A DNA stretch of 64,000 nucleotides from Corynebacterium lowii (GCF_001412085.1 NZ_LKEV01000008.1:1-64000), one strand, 5' to 3'; shown: positions 26,332 to 36,176, counted from the first letter of the stretch. The notes: generated by a model not told the origin, from the sequence alone. A program made the numbers and translations.

Positions 26332-27405
26332 CTAAGCGCCGGGGTGCGAGCCCGTCATCACCACGCGCTGCTCGTCGCCCTCGGCGGCGTCGCGCACCGT
26401 GCCGATCTCAAAGCTCGGAATGTGGCGGGCCGCCAGCATAGCCAGGGCGCGATCGCGGTCCTTCTCCGCCACCACGGCCACCATGCCCACGCCCATGTTG
26501 AAGGTCTTTTCCATCTCTTCCTGGGAGACCTTGCCCAGGGAGGCGATGGTGCGGAAGATCTGGCCCGGCGTCCAGGTACCGCGGGAAATGGTGGCCACCA
26601 GGTTCTCGGGAATCACGCGGGCCAGGTTGCCCGCCAGGCCGCCGCCGGTGACGTGGCAGAAGGTATGAATCTCGCACTCGGCGGCCAGGGCCAGGCATTC
26701 GCGGGTGTAAATACGGGTGGGCTCTAGCAACTCCTCGCCCAGGGTGCGGCCCAGTTCCTCCATGTACCCATCCAAGGGCAGGCCAGCCTTTTCCAGCAGC
26801 ACGTGGCGGGCCAGGGAATAGCCATTGGAGTGTAGGCCGGAGGAGGCCATGCCGATGATGACGTCGCCCGCGCGCACGCGATCCGGGCCGAGGAGTTCAT
26901 CGGCCTCCACCACGCCCACGGCGGTAGCGGAGACGTCGTATTCGCCCGGCTCCATCAGGCCGGGGTGCTCGGCGGTCTCCCCGCCCAGCAGGGCGCAACC
27001 GGCCTGCACGCAGCCCTCGGCAATGCCGGAGACGATCTGCGCCACGTGCTCGGGAACCACCTTGCCAATGGCGATGTAATCCTGGAGGAAGAGCGGCTCC
27101 GCGCCACACACCACGAGGTCATCCACGCACATGGCCACCAGGTCGATGCCGATGGTGTCGTGCTTGCCCATCGCCTGAGCCACGGCGAGCTTGGTGCCCA
27201 CGCCATCGGAGCCCGCGGCCAACAGCGGCTCGCGGTACTTGCCCAGGGCAAAGAGCCCAGCGAAGCCGCCCAGGCCGCCGCGCACCTCGGGGCGGGTGGC
27301 CTTCTTAGCCAGGGGCGCAAAGAGTTCTACCGCGCGGTCACCGGCCTCAATATCCACGCCAGCAGCGGCATAGGAGGCGCCTTGAGTCTCGTCGTTGTGG
27401 CTCAT
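26332..27405 (-). CDS. purM: Phosphoribosylformylglycinamidine cyclo-ligase
   Basis: Makes AIR from FGAM with ATP in purine synthesis. 357 residues with the AIRS fold: AGSDGVGTKL near residue 65, HTFCHVTGGGLAGNLARVIP and MSSSG-like MASSGLHSNGYSL. ATG 27405 is preferred because the longer frame overlaps the purF end. It follows purF by 34 bp. Confidence 0.96.
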   Translation of the reverse strand: MSHNDETQGASYAAAGVDIEAGDRAVELFAPLAKKATRPEVRGGLGGFAGLFALGKYREPLLAAGSDGVGTKLAVAQAMGKHDTIGIDLVAMCVDDLVVCGAEPLFLQDYIAIGKVVPEHVAQIVSGIAEGCVQAGCALLGGETAEHPGLMEPGEYDVSATAVGVVEADELLGPDRVRAGDVIIGMASSGLHSNGYSLARHVLLEKAGLPLDGYMEELGRTLGEELLEPTRIYTRECLALAAECEIHTFCHVTGGGLAGNLARVIPENLVATISRGTWTPGQIFRTIASLGKVSQEEMEKTFNMGVGMVAVVAEKDRDRALAMLAARHIPSFEIGTVRDAAEGDEQRVVMTGSHPGA

Positions 27406-27439
27406 CGTCTCTTCTTCCATTCTTCTTTGTGGTTGGGGA

Positions 27440-28966
27440 TTAGCTTGAGGCGGTTTCTTGGAGGCGGGCCACCAGGTCCGCATTGGGATTACCCTTGGGC
27501 AGGCCCAGGGGATACTCCCCGGAGAAGCAGGCGGTGCACAGTTCGCTCATGGGCTGCTCGGTGGCCTCCACCATCTGTTCGATGGATACGAAGCCCAGGG
27601 AATCCGCGCCGATGGCGGTGCAAATGGACTGCGCCATGCCCTCCACCGTCTGCGCATCACCGGAATTGGCGATGAGTTCTCCGGGGCTGGCGAAGTCGAT
27701 GCCATAGAAGCAGGGCCACTTCACCGGCGGGGAGGCGATGCGCACGTGAACCTCGGCGGCCCCGGCCTCGCGCAGCATGCGGATGAGCGCGCGCTGGGTA
27801 TTACCGCGCACGATGGAATCGTCCACCACGATCAGCCGCTTGCCCTCGATCACCTCGCGCAGCGGATTGAGCTTGAGGCGAATACCCAGCTGGCGCAGCG
27901 TCTGGGAGGGCTGAATGAAGGTGCGGCCCACATAGGAGTTCTTCACCAAACCCTGCCCAAAGGGGATACCGGACTCGCGGGCATAACCCACGGCCGCCGG
28001 GGTGCCCGATTCCGGCACCGGCATGACCAGATCGCCCTCGGCGGGGAACTCGCGGGCGAGGCGACGCCCAATTTCGATGCGAGTGGCATTCACGCTGCGG
28101 TTGCGGATCACGGTATCCGGGCGGGCCAGGTACACGTACTCGAATACGCAGCCCTTGTGCTTGGTCTCCGCGAAGCGCTCGCTGTGGATACCGGTGGCGT
28201 CGATAGCCACCATCTCGCCGGGCTCGATCTCGCGGACGAAGGAAGCACCCACGATGTCCAGGGCGCAGGTCTCGCTGGCCACCACCCAGCCGCGCTCTAG
28301 GCGGCCGAGAACCAGGGGACGCACGCCGTAAGGGTCGCGGGCGGCGTAGAGGGTTTGCCCATCGGTGAAGGTGAGGCAGAAGGCCCCGTGGACGCGCGGG
28401 AGGAGTTCTCGGGCGGCGTCGAGCACGGTGGTGCCGTCCTGCACGGCGTCGGCAAGCAGGGCGGTGAGCACGTTGGTATCGGAGGCGCTGGCGGCGTCGA
28501 GCACGCCGCGCTCGGTGGCCTCATCGCGCAGTTCCACGAAGTTCACCAGGTTGCCGTTGTGCCCGAGCGCGATGTCCGTGCCATTGGAGGAGGTGCGGAA
28601 CATCGGCTGGACGTTATTCCAGTCCGTGCCGCCCGCCGTGGAGTAACGGGTGTGCCCGATGGCGACGTCGCCCTCGAAGGAATCCAGCAGCATCTCATCG
28701 AAGATCTGGGAAACCAGGCCCATATCCTTGTACACGATGATGCGGTCCCCATCGCCCACGGCGATACCGGCGGCCTCCTGGCCGCGGTGTTGAAGGGCAA
28801 AGAGCCCAAAGTAGGTGAGCTTGGCTACCTCTTCCCCCGGCGCCCAGACCCCGAATACACCACATTCCTCGCGCGGTGCGGTCTCTCCGCGATCATCGAG
28901 GTTCACGGGAGGCGAGACAGGGACGGGAGGACAATGCGTGTTCCTAAGTGCCACGGGCAACATCAT
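27440..28966 (-). CDS. purF: Amidophosphoribosyltransferase
   Basis: First step of purine synthesis, replacing the pyrophosphate of PRPP with an amino group from glutamine. The catalytic Cys35 in EECGVFGVW follows a 34-residue propeptide that must be removed, as in the B. subtilis class. Cys ligands for a 4Fe-4S cluster are plausible (CVFEYVYLARPD, CTACFSGEYP). The PRPP loop is VVDDSIVRG. Two tandem ATGs exist at the start. The SCP-like gene upstream ends 8 bp before. Confidence 0.96.
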   Translation of the reverse strand: MMLPVALRNTHCPPVPVSPPVNLDDRGETAPREECGVFGVWAPGEEVAKLTYFGLFALQHRGQEAAGIAVGDGDRIIVYKDMGLVSQIFDEMLLDSFEGDVAIGHTRYSTAGGTDWNNVQPMFRTSSNGTDIALGHNGNLVNFVELRDEATERGVLDAASASDTNVLTALLADAVQDGTTVLDAARELLPRVHGAFCLTFTDGQTLYAARDPYGVRPLVLGRLERGWVVASETCALDIVGASFVREIEPGEMVAIDATGIHSERFAETKHKGCVFEYVYLARPDTVIRNRSVNATRIEIGRRLAREFPAEGDLVMPVPESGTPAAVGYARESGIPFGQGLVKNSYVGRTFIQPSQTLRQLGIRLKLNPLREVIEGKRLIVVDDSIVRGNTQRALIRMLREAGAAEVHVRIASPPVKWPCFYGIDFASPGELIANSGDAQTVEGMAQSICTAIGADSLGFVSIEQMVEATEQPMSELCTACFSGEYPLGLPKGNPNADLVARLQETASS

Positions 28967-28974
28967 AACCACCC

Positions 28975-29364
28975 TTAGCCAGCCAGCCTAAACAGAGGCA
29001 ACCAGCGGGCCACCTCCCCCGCCCGCGCCCCGGAGGCCTCCACGCGGTGCTGCGCGCAGGCACCCTCGTAATCCAGCGTTCCTAAGACCAATTGCAGCCA
29101 GGTGAACGCATCCATCTCCACCACATTCGGCGGGGTGCCGCGCGTATGCCGTGGCCCCTCGATGCACTGCACCGCCACGAAGGGAGGCACGCGCAGCTCC
29201 ACGGAATGCCCCGGCGCGCTCTGTTCCAGCAGGCGGGCGGACTGGCGCACCGCCGCCGCGATCTCGGCGCGCGGGGGTTTGGGGGTGGACTCGGGATCGC
29301 GCGCCCACTGCTGTATTGCCTCTACCGCGCGGCGTGCTTCTAGGGGATCGACCTTCTTAGCCAC
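28975..29364 (-). CDS. Sterol-carrier-protein-like protein (SCP_3 type)
   Basis: 129 residues of the actinobacterial sterol-carrier ortholog family. Conserved features are the internal SVELRVPPFVAVQCIEGPRH and PPNVVEMDAFTWLQLVLGT. The ligand is unknown. GTG start lies six bases after TATAAT, a leaderless promoter that probably also drives purF-purM. Confidence 0.8.
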   Translation of the reverse strand: MAKKVDPLEARRAVEAIQQWARDPESTPKPPRAEIAAAVRQSARLLEQSAPGHSVELRVPPFVAVQCIEGPRHTRGTPPNVVEMDAFTWLQLVLGTLDYEGACAQHRVEASGARAGEVARWLPLFRLAG

Positions 29365-29432
29365 GCGCGCATTATAGCGCCGCTAACCCCACTCCCGGTC
29401 CGCCGTAGAGAGATAGGGCACGGTATGGTGGT

Positions 29433-30470
29433 GTGGTCTATATGGAGTTGAATACCTCGGAGAATGCCAGTCCCATGACTACCCCCACCCCCAAATCCCC
29501 CTCCGTCACCCTGCGCTTCATGGCCGCTCCCACGGATGTGATCCTGGCCGGTACCCACGGCGTATCCGGCGGGCGCCTTCTGGAATGGATTGATAAGGCC
29601 GCCTACGCCTGCGCTACCCAGTGGTCCGGCACCTACTGCGTAACCGCCTACGTGGGCCATATTCACTTCACCCGCCCCATTCCCTCCGGGCACATCGTGG
29701 AGGTGCGCTCCCGCATCGCCATGACGGGACGTTCCTCCATGCACATCGTCAATGAGGTCTTTTCCGCCGACCCCCGCGAGGGCGTATTCACCCGCGCCTG
29801 CGATTGCCTGGTGATCTTCGTGGCTAAGGACACCGCCACGGGCAAGTCCACCCCCGTGGCTTCCTTCGAGCCCAACACGGAAGAGGAAGTGCGCGTTCAG
29901 GAGGCCGCCCGCTCCCGCATCGGCCTGCGCAGCGCCATCGAGGCCGAGATGGAAAAGCAAACCTATGAGGGGCCCTCCGACGCCCCCCGCCTCATCACCC
30001 GCTTCCTGGCTAAGCCCACCGATGTGAACTGGGGCGGCAAGGTGCACGGCGGCACCGCGATGGAGTGGATCGACGAGGCCGGAACCGCCTGCACGATGGA
30101 ATGGACCGGCGAGCACACCGTGGCTATTTACGCCGGGGGCATCCGCTTTTACCGCCCCATCGCCATCGGTGACCTCGTGGAGGTAGATGCCCGCATGCTG
30201 CGCACCGAGGAACGCAGCATGCAGATGTCCATTCACGTGCGCTCCGGTGCCGCCCACGAGGGGCGCTCCGCGCTGAAAACCGCCATTCACGCCTCCGTGA
30301 CCTATATCTCCAAGGACGTGGACGGGAACGCCCTGCCCACCCGTCAGTTCGTGCCCGTCACCGAGGAGGATCAGCGCTTAGCCGAGCACGCCACGGTCCT
30401 GCGCAACCTGCGCGCCGAGTACGCGCCCAAGCCGCTGGTGACCCCGCCGCAGGCGCAGCACGTGGACTAG
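29433..30470 (+). CDS. Double-hotdog acyl-CoA thioesterase
   Basis: 345 residues with two hotdog domains (about 25-150 and 180-310). Each has a central helix of the YciA/ACOT type: GVSGGRLLEWIDKAAYA and KVHGGTAMEWIDEAGTA, where the Asp is catalytic. It hydrolyses acyl-CoA to free acid and CoA, probably in lipid turnover. The start could be the GTG at 29433 or the ATG at 29442. Confidence 0.85.
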   Translation: MVYMELNTSENASPMTTPTPKSPSVTLRFMAAPTDVILAGTHGVSGGRLLEWIDKAAYACATQWSGTYCVTAYVGHIHFTRPIPSGHIVEVRSRIAMTGRSSMHIVNEVFSADPREGVFTRACDCLVIFVAKDTATGKSTPVASFEPNTEEEVRVQEAARSRIGLRSAIEAEMEKQTYEGPSDAPRLITRFLAKPTDVNWGGKVHGGTAMEWIDEAGTACTMEWTGEHTVAIYAGGIRFYRPIAIGDLVEVDARMLRTEERSMQMSIHVRSGAAHEGRSALKTAIHASVTYISKDVDGNALPTRQFVPVTEEDQRLAEHATVLRNLRAEYAPKPLVTPPQAQHVD

Positions 30471-30473
30471 GAA

Positions 30474-30486
30474 GGCGTCGATAAGC
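30474..30486 (+). repeat. 13-mer GGCGTCGATAAGC, copy 4
   Basis: Exact copy in intergenic DNA, three bases after the thioesterase stop at the left boundary of the iron locus. Confidence 0.7.
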
Positions 30487-30493
30487 CCTCCCC

Positions 30494-30535
30494 TGCACCC
30501 CGTGGCCGCCGTGGCCCGGGGTGCATTTGCTTTCT
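30494..30535 (+). terminator. Terminator after the thioesterase gene
   Basis: TGCACCCCG / CGGGGTGCA stem with GC-rich loop followed by TTTGCTTTCT. Confidence 0.7.
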
Positions 30536-30564
30536 GCGGGCTGAACCTTAAATATGGGAGAAGT

Positions 30565-30583
30565 TCAGTTTAGCCTTACCTAT
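30565..30583 (+). promoter_or_regulatory. DtxR/IdeR-type iron box
   Basis: TCAGTTTAGCCTTACCTAT matches the DtxR consensus TTAGGTTAGCCTAACCTAA at 15 of 19 positions. It lies 15 bp before the first permease gene, so the importer operon should be repressed in iron-replete cells. Confidence 0.7.
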
Positions 30584-30597
30584 TCTTGTGGTACTTC

Positions 30598-31644
30598 ATG
30601 CCTTCTCCTCCTCCTGCGGCGCGCACCCCTGCTGCCGCGCAGAGCAATCGACGCCGCGCGCTGAGCCTGGTGCTCATCCTCGCCGCCCTGGTGCTGGCCT
30701 GCGGCGCCAGCCTCGCCTATGGCTCGAATCCGCTGGCCTTTTCCGAGGTGTGGGAGGCCCTGTGGCACCGCGATGATGCCCCGGCCATGACCTCGGCAAT
30801 CCTCTGGGAGCAGCGCTGGCCGCGCACCCTGGTGGCGGTGCTGGCGGGAATCGGCTTTGGGGTGGCCGGTGCCCTCATTCAGGCGCTCACCCGCAATCCC
30901 CTGGCGGACCCCGGCCTGCTCGGCGTGAACGCCGGGGCGGGCTTTGCCATCGCGCTGGGGGTGGGTGCCTTTGGGCTGAGCACCACCACGGGTTATATCT
31001 GGTGCGCCTTTATCGGCGCGGGTCTGGCTGCCGCCGGGGTCTATGCCATCAGCGCCACCCAGGGCGCGCACGCCTCCCCCGCTACCCTGGTGCTGGCCGG
31101 GGTGGCCCTGGGCGCGGTGCTTACGGGAATCACCCGCTTTCTCTCGCTCACCAGCCCGGATACCTTTGAGGCAATCCGGCACTGGTCGGTGGGTTCGGTG
31201 GCGGGCACCTCGCTGCGCGACGCCCTGAGCGCCGCGCCCCTCGTGATCGCGGGGCTGCTGCTGGCCCTGGCGCTGGCCTCCTCCTTGAACTCGCTCGCGC
31301 TCGGTGATGATCTCGCCGCCGCGCTGGGCACCAAGGTGGGGCGCACCCGCGTGCTCGGGATCGTGGCACTGACCCTGCTCGCGGGCTCGGCCACGGCGAT
31401 CACCGGGGGGATTAGCTTTGTGGGCCTGATGATTCCGCACGTGGTGCGCTGGTTCGTGGGGCCCGACCAGCGCTGGATTATCGCCTATAGCGCGCTGTGC
31501 GCCCCGGTGCTGGTGCTGGCTGCCGATACCGTGGGCCGCGTGGTGGCCCGCCCCGGCGAGATCGAGGCCGGGATCATCACCGCCCTGCTCGGCGCCCCGG
31601 TGCTCATCGCCCTGGCGCGGCGCAAGAAGGCAGGTGGGCTATGA
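30598..31644 (+). CDS. Iron-siderophore ABC permease, FepD-like
   Basis: 348-residue FecCD-family permease with eight to nine predicted helices. ALIQALTRNPLADPGLLGVNAGA is the family signature, and ISFVGLMIPHVVRWFVGPDQ is the ATPase-contact region. It forms an importer with the next two genes. No binding protein is encoded in this operon. It starts right after a DtxR box. Confidence 0.92.
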   Translation: MPSPPPAARTPAAAQSNRRRALSLVLILAALVLACGASLAYGSNPLAFSEVWEALWHRDDAPAMTSAILWEQRWPRTLVAVLAGIGFGVAGALIQALTRNPLADPGLLGVNAGAGFAIALGVGAFGLSTTTGYIWCAFIGAGLAAAGVYAISATQGAHASPATLVLAGVALGAVLTGITRFLSLTSPDTFEAIRHWSVGSVAGTSLRDALSAAPLVIAGLLLALALASSLNSLALGDDLAAALGTKVGRTRVLGIVALTLLAGSATAITGGISFVGLMIPHVVRWFVGPDQRWIIAYSALCAPVLVLAADTVGRVVARPGEIEAGIITALLGAPVLIALARRKKAGGL

Positions 31645-32699
31645 GCCTTAACTTCGGTTACCGGCAGGCCGTGATCCGCACCCGGCACTTCTCCTGGAGA
31701 ATGGGCTGGCGGGTGCTGCTCACGGGGTTAGGGCTCTTTGCGCTGGCCGCTGTGCTCTGTGTGCTCAGCATTGGCATGGGTGATTTCCCGCTGCGTCCCA
31801 CTGAAGTCTTGGGGGTATTCGGTGGGGAGGGCACCCGTATTCAACGCATGATCGTGCTGGAATGGCGCCTGCCCATAGCCCTGGCCGCGCTCCTCTTCGG
31901 CGCGCTGCTGGGCCTCGGCGGAGCGATCTTCCAATCGCTCACCCGCAACCCCCTGGGCTCCCCGGACGTGATCGGCTTCGACGCCGGAGCATACACCGCC
32001 GTCACGCTCACGGTGCTGGTGGCGGGCGCGGCAAACTACTGGTCGCTGGCCGGGGCCGCCGTGGCCGGTGGGCTGCTCACCGCGCTGGCCGTATACGCGC
32101 TGGCCTGGCGCGGCGGGGTGGCCAGCTTCCGGCTCATCATCGTGGGCATCGCCGTCTCCGCAGGGCTCGGCTCGCTCAACTCCTACCTCATCACCCGCGC
32201 CCAGGTGGAGGACGCGATGGTGGTGGGCTTCTGGGCGGCGGGCTCCCTCAACCGCGTGACCTGGCAGGGGCTCCTCCCCTCGCTGGTGCTCGGAACGGTG
32301 GTGCTGGTGGGCGTCGTCCTGCTGGCCCCGGCGCTGCGCGCCCTAGAGCTTGGCGACGCCACCGCCACCACCCAGGGCATTGCCGTGCGCTACGCCAAGC
32401 CCGCGCTCATGGCGCTGGGAGTTATCACCGCCGCACTCGTGACGGCCGCCGCAGGCCCCATCGGATTCATCGCACTGAGCGCACCCCAATTGGCGCACCG
32501 GCTCAGCCGCAGCGCGGGCTTAAGTTTGTGGGCCTCCGCCGCGATGGGCGCGGCCCTGCTCAGCGCCGCCTACGTGGCCTCCCTGGTGATCTCCCGCCTC
32601 TTCCAGCCCATTCCCGTGGGCCTTATCACCGTATGCCTGGGCGGCGCGTACATGATGTGGCTGCTCATCCGGCAGGTTCCCCGCGCCACCTCCTCCTAA
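31641..32699 (+). CDS. Iron-siderophore ABC permease, FepG-like
   Basis: 352-residue FecCD permease. The ATG overlaps the stop of the upstream permease (ATGA), so translation is coupled. Signature GAIFQSLTRNPLGSPDVIGFDAG and the coupling region GPIGFIALSAPQLAHRLSRS are intact. Confidence 0.92.
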   Translation: MSLNFGYRQAVIRTRHFSWRMGWRVLLTGLGLFALAAVLCVLSIGMGDFPLRPTEVLGVFGGEGTRIQRMIVLEWRLPIALAALLFGALLGLGGAIFQSLTRNPLGSPDVIGFDAGAYTAVTLTVLVAGAANYWSLAGAAVAGGLLTALAVYALAWRGGVASFRLIIVGIAVSAGLGSLNSYLITRAQVEDAMVVGFWAAGSLNRVTWQGLLPSLVLGTVVLVGVVLLAPALRALELGDATATTQGIAVRYAKPALMALGVITAALVTAAAGPIGFIALSAPQLAHRLSRSAGLSLWASAAMGAALLSAAYVASLVISRLFQPIPVGLITVCLGGAYMMWLLIRQVPRATSS

Positions 32700-32712
32700 A
32701 GAAAGCAAACCC

Positions 32713-33507
32713 GTGATACCCCACCACCCCCTCAGCGCCCGCGACGTCACCCTCGGCTACGAACAACGCACCATCTCCGCCGAACTCTCCGTGGATATTC
32801 CCGAAGGCTCGTTTAGCGCCATCATCGGCCCCAACGGCTGCGGCAAGTCCACCCTGCTGCGCGCCCTGGCCCGAGTGCTGCGCCCCGAGCGCGGCCAGAT
32901 CCTCCTCGACGGCAAGGACATTCACCGCCTGCCCGCCAAGGAGGTAGCGCGCCGCGTGGGGCTGCTGCCCCAATCCTCCCTCGCCCCCGAGGGAATCCGC
33001 GTGGCCGACCTCGTGGCGCGCGGGCGCGCCCCCTACCAGGGACTCTTGCAGCAGTGGCGCAGCAGCGACGAGGAGGCCGTGCGCGCTGCTCTCGACGCCA
33101 CCGGCACCCTCGACCTCTCCGATAGGACGGTAGAAGAACTCTCCGGTGGACAGCGCCAACGGGTGTGGATAGCCATGCTGCTCGCCCAGGACACCCCGCT
33201 TATGCTCCTCGACGAACCCACAACCTTCCTCGACATCGCCCACCAATACGAACTCATGGAACTGCTGCGCGGCCTACACGAGGAGGGCAAGACCATCGTG
33301 ACGGTGCTCCACGATCTCAACCAGGCTGCCCGCTATGCCGGGCGGCTCATCGTGATGCACCAGGGCGCGATTGTGACCACCGGGACTCCCGCCGAGGTGC
33401 TTACCCCGGAGCTGATGGAGGAGGTCTTTGGGCTGCGCTGCCTGGTGGTGCCCGACCCCGTGACCGGGACGCCGGCGGTAGTGCCGTTGGACCCGCGGGG
33501 GTTGTAG
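32713..33507 (+). CDS. Iron-siderophore ABC ATPase, FepC-like
   Basis: 264 residues. Walker A GPNGCGKST, signature LSGGQRQRVWIAM, Walker B LMLLDEP and the H-loop VLHDLNQAARYA are all present and typical of FepC/FecE. GTG start 13 bp after the permease. Confidence 0.93.
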   Translation: MIPHHPLSARDVTLGYEQRTISAELSVDIPEGSFSAIIGPNGCGKSTLLRALARVLRPERGQILLDGKDIHRLPAKEVARRVGLLPQSSLAPEGIRVADLVARGRAPYQGLLQQWRSSDEEAVRAALDATGTLDLSDRTVEELSGGQRQRVWIAMLLAQDTPLMLLDEPTTFLDIAHQYELMELLRGLHEEGKTIVTVLHDLNQAARYAGRLIVMHQGAIVTTGTPAEVLTPELMEEVFGLRCLVVPDPVTGTPAVVPLDPRGL

Positions 33508-33562
33508 GTTTTTTTGGGGGGTCTATGGGGTGTGGGTTGCGGTTGTGGCTTCGGGCTGCGGT

Positions 33563-34816
33563 TTATGCCAAGACCGGGCGGAAACTCCGCAACTCTCGGC
33601 TACAGAGACACACCAGGGCAGCGAGGGAGAACCCGCAACAGGCGATCACCACGGAGGTTTCTAGCCCCAACGCGGCAGCACAGGCGCCGCCCACCAGCGC
33701 ACCCAGGGGATCGACACCCCAGGAAAGAAAACGCGCCGTCCCGGCCACCTTGGAGATGTGTTCCTCCGGGAAGAGCGTTTGGCGCATGGTGCGCCCGATA
33801 ATCATGTTCACCACAATGCAGAACTCGAATATCGCAAAGACCGCGGCTACGAGCACCGCCGCACTCAGCCCCTCCAACAACACCGAAAAGGCCAGGGCAA
33901 TACCCGCCATGGCGATCATCGAGAAGGAGGTGACCAGCAAGGTACCAAAGCCGTACCGATCGGTGAGCTTCACCGCCACGCCAGAGCCCACAATCCCCGT
34001 TACCGTAGCCACGGCAAAGACCAGGCCGAAAGTGAAAGGGCTCAACCCCAGAACCGTCAACGCAAAAACGGAGAAAATGGCAAAGAGCCAGGAATCAAAG
34101 AAGTTATACAGCGTGGCCGCAAAGAGGGCCACGCGCTGCGGCACCTGGCCCCAGATCAGCCTAAAGCCCAGCCACACCTCGCTCAGATGGCCCTTGATAC
34201 TAAAGCGCTCTGGCTTATCCTTGCTCCCCCGCCTATCCAGCGGTAAGCCCAAAAGCATAAGGGAACTGAATAGATAACTCACCGCGTTTAATACCAAAAT
34301 CGCCAGGGCACCAAAGGTGTTGAGGATAAAACCCGAGAACACCGGCCCGCCCGTCTCCGAGACCGAAAGGCCGCCCTCAATCCAAGAATTGGCCTTCACC
34401 AAATCGCCCTTGGACACCACCGAAGGCACGGCGGCCGCCATAGAGCTTTCATAAAGGAGGTTGAGTACCCCCACAGCAAAAAGCCCCACGGCCAGGCTCA
34501 CCCAGCCCAGGGAGCCTACAAGAAAGAGCACGCAGAGCAGGGCGAAAATGACGAAGCGCGCGATATTACATACGTGCAGCAAGAAACTGCGCCGCAGCCG
34601 GTCCGCGAGAGCACCGGCAGAGAGGGAGAAGAAGAGAGGCGCGGAGAGACTAGCCGCCGCCACCCAGCTAATCTGCTGCGCCGATAACCCCAGTTCCGTC
34701 ACCCCGATCACCGGCACGGCAAAGGTGACCATCGCCGTGCCGGTATTCGAGACGAAATCGCCCACCCACAGGCGGGAAAAATCTGGCCCACGGAAACGAG
34801 GTGGCCTTGTGCTCAT
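33563..34816 (-). CDS. MFS transporter, EntS-like (possible siderophore exporter)
   Basis: 417 residues with twelve helices of the MFS_3 type to which the enterobactin exporter EntS belongs. Segments include FSRLWVGDFVSNTGTAM at the N-terminus and GALADRLRRSFLLHV in loop 2-3. Its location inside the siderophore locus suggests export of the product, but macrolide-efflux relatives exist. A DtxR-like half site (TAGGTTA) lies about 80 bp upstream. Confidence 0.75.
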   Translation of the reverse strand: MSTRPPRFRGPDFSRLWVGDFVSNTGTAMVTFAVPVIGVTELGLSAQQISWVAAASLSAPLFFSLSAGALADRLRRSFLLHVCNIARFVIFALLCVLFLVGSLGWVSLAVGLFAVGVLNLLYESSMAAAVPSVVSKGDLVKANSWIEGGLSVSETGGPVFSGFILNTFGALAILVLNAVSYLFSSLMLLGLPLDRRGSKDKPERFSIKGHLSEVWLGFRLIWGQVPQRVALFAATLYNFFDSWLFAIFSVFALTVLGLSPFTFGLVFAVATVTGIVGSGVAVKLTDRYGFGTLLVTSFSMIAMAGIALAFSVLLEGLSAAVLVAAVFAIFEFCIVVNMIIGRTMRQTLFPEEHISKVAGTARFLSWGVDPLGALVGGACAAALGLETSVVIACCGFSLAALVCLCSRELRSFRPVLA

Positions 34817-34942
34817 CTTTCCCCTCGCTGTGCCTAAGAATCAGAGGAAACCGCTAACGCTCCATCGCTAGCGGGAATTGCACAAATCTTAACCTATCAC
34901 CGTGAATCACATCACTAAAAAGGCCAGCGCTCTTATAGCCTC

Positions 34943-35587
34943 CTACACCGCCTCCACCAGCATGAACACCGCCAACCCCAGCATGGCCACCCCACCGGCG
35001 CCTTGGAGGAATACCGTGGCGCGCGGATTGGCTCGCAGCACCCGGCGCGCCAGGAGGCTCAGGGCCGTGTACACCACGACCACGCTCAAAGTAAAGGCCA
35101 TGCCCAGGGTGAACATCTGCGTGCTCACCGACCACGGGGCCTGGGTGTTCACGAACTGCGGCAGCAGGGCCACAAAGAACATGATTCCCTTGGGATTGAG
35201 CAGGCTCACCCCCATGCCCTCCCAGAGTGGAGAGCCGCGCTTGGCCCCGGCAGCCTGGTTCGATGCCACGGGTTCCCCCACCGGCGTCGATGGCGTAGCC
35301 CGCAGCCCCCACAACATCGTGGAGCCTAGGTAGATGAGCAGCAGCGCCCCGCCCACGCTAATGAGAGTGAATACGGCGGGGTGATCGGCCACCATTACCC
35401 CCACTCCCGCGGCCACCACCACGCTCATCACCACGTAGCCCACGCCAATTCCCGCCACGGCCTGATTCACCGCCGTCCGGGAGGGCGCGCCGATCACGTG
35501 GCGCAGAATCAAGCCCCAATCCGGCCCCGGAACGCAGCTCATCAGCGTAGAAAGACCCAAGAAACTCAGCAGCAGCGCAATATCCAT
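34943..35587 (-). CDS. LysE/RhtB-family amino-acid exporter
   Basis: 214 residues with six predicted helices. The N-terminal PGPDWGLILRHVIGAP motif and the central NPKGIMFFVALLPQFV motif define the family. It is divergent from an Lrp-type regulator that probably controls it in response to an amino acid. A link to the siderophore, such as relief of precursor excess, is possible but unsupported. Confidence 0.85.
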   Translation of the reverse strand: MDIALLLSFLGLSTLMSCVPGPDWGLILRHVIGAPSRTAVNQAVAGIGVGYVVMSVVVAAGVGVMVADHPAVFTLISVGGALLLIYLGSTMLWGLRATPSTPVGEPVASNQAAGAKRGSPLWEGMGVSLLNPKGIMFFVALLPQFVNTQAPWSVSTQMFTLGMAFTLSVVVVYTALSLLARRVLRANPRATVFLQGAGGVAMLGLAVFMLVEAV

Positions 35588-35679
35588 GCACGCTAGGGTG
35601 CCTTGATGCTATAGAAAGCACCAAGAGGCGCGATAATATGCCATAAACATACCTTTACAAACAAAAGAATGAGCGATTC

Positions 35680-36147
35680 ATGCACATAGATAATCTTTCG
35701 CGCACGATTCTTGCCACTCTACAAAGCAATGCGCGCACAACCGCCGCAGGCCTGGCCGACCGCACCGGGGCGGCGGCCTCCACCTGCTTGCGACGCCTCC
35801 GCGCCCTGGAATCAGACGGGGTGATTCGCGGCTATCACGCCGATATTGACCCCGCCGCGCTCGGCTTTTCCCTCCAGGTCATCGCCTTTGTGACCTTGGA
35901 GCGCGAGGATCGCGCCACCATTGAGGCCTTTGAGGAAAAGGTGGTGCAGATACCTCAGATCCTCAGCGCAGAGCGCCTTTTTGGCGACCCCGATTATCTG
36001 CTCCGCGTGGTAGCGCGCGACCTAGAGGATTATCAGCGCCTACGTGATAACCACTTGGGCGGGTTGCCGGGGCTGAACAAGATCACTTCCACGATGGTCA
36101 TGCGCACGCTGGTGGAAAAGCGGCCCCTGCCGGTGGCAGAGGCCTAA
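35680..36147 (+). CDS. Lrp/AsnC-family regulator
   Basis: 155 residues: an N-terminal winged helix (about 5-60, LADRTGAAASTCLRRLRALE) and a RAM ligand domain (about 65-145). It is divergent from the lysE gene with 92 bp between them, the usual layout for an Lrp-type activator of an exporter. The spacer contains GGTGC and GCACC arms that could be a binding site. Confidence 0.88.
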   Translation: MHIDNLSRTILATLQSNARTTAAGLADRTGAAASTCLRRLRALESDGVIRGYHADIDPAALGFSLQVIAFVTLEREDRATIEAFEEKVVQIPQILSAERLFGDPDYLLRVVARDLEDYQRLRDNHLGGLPGLNKITSTMVMRTLVEKRPLPVAEA

Positions 36148-36176
36148 ACAGAGGCCACGAACACCAAAGGCACAAA

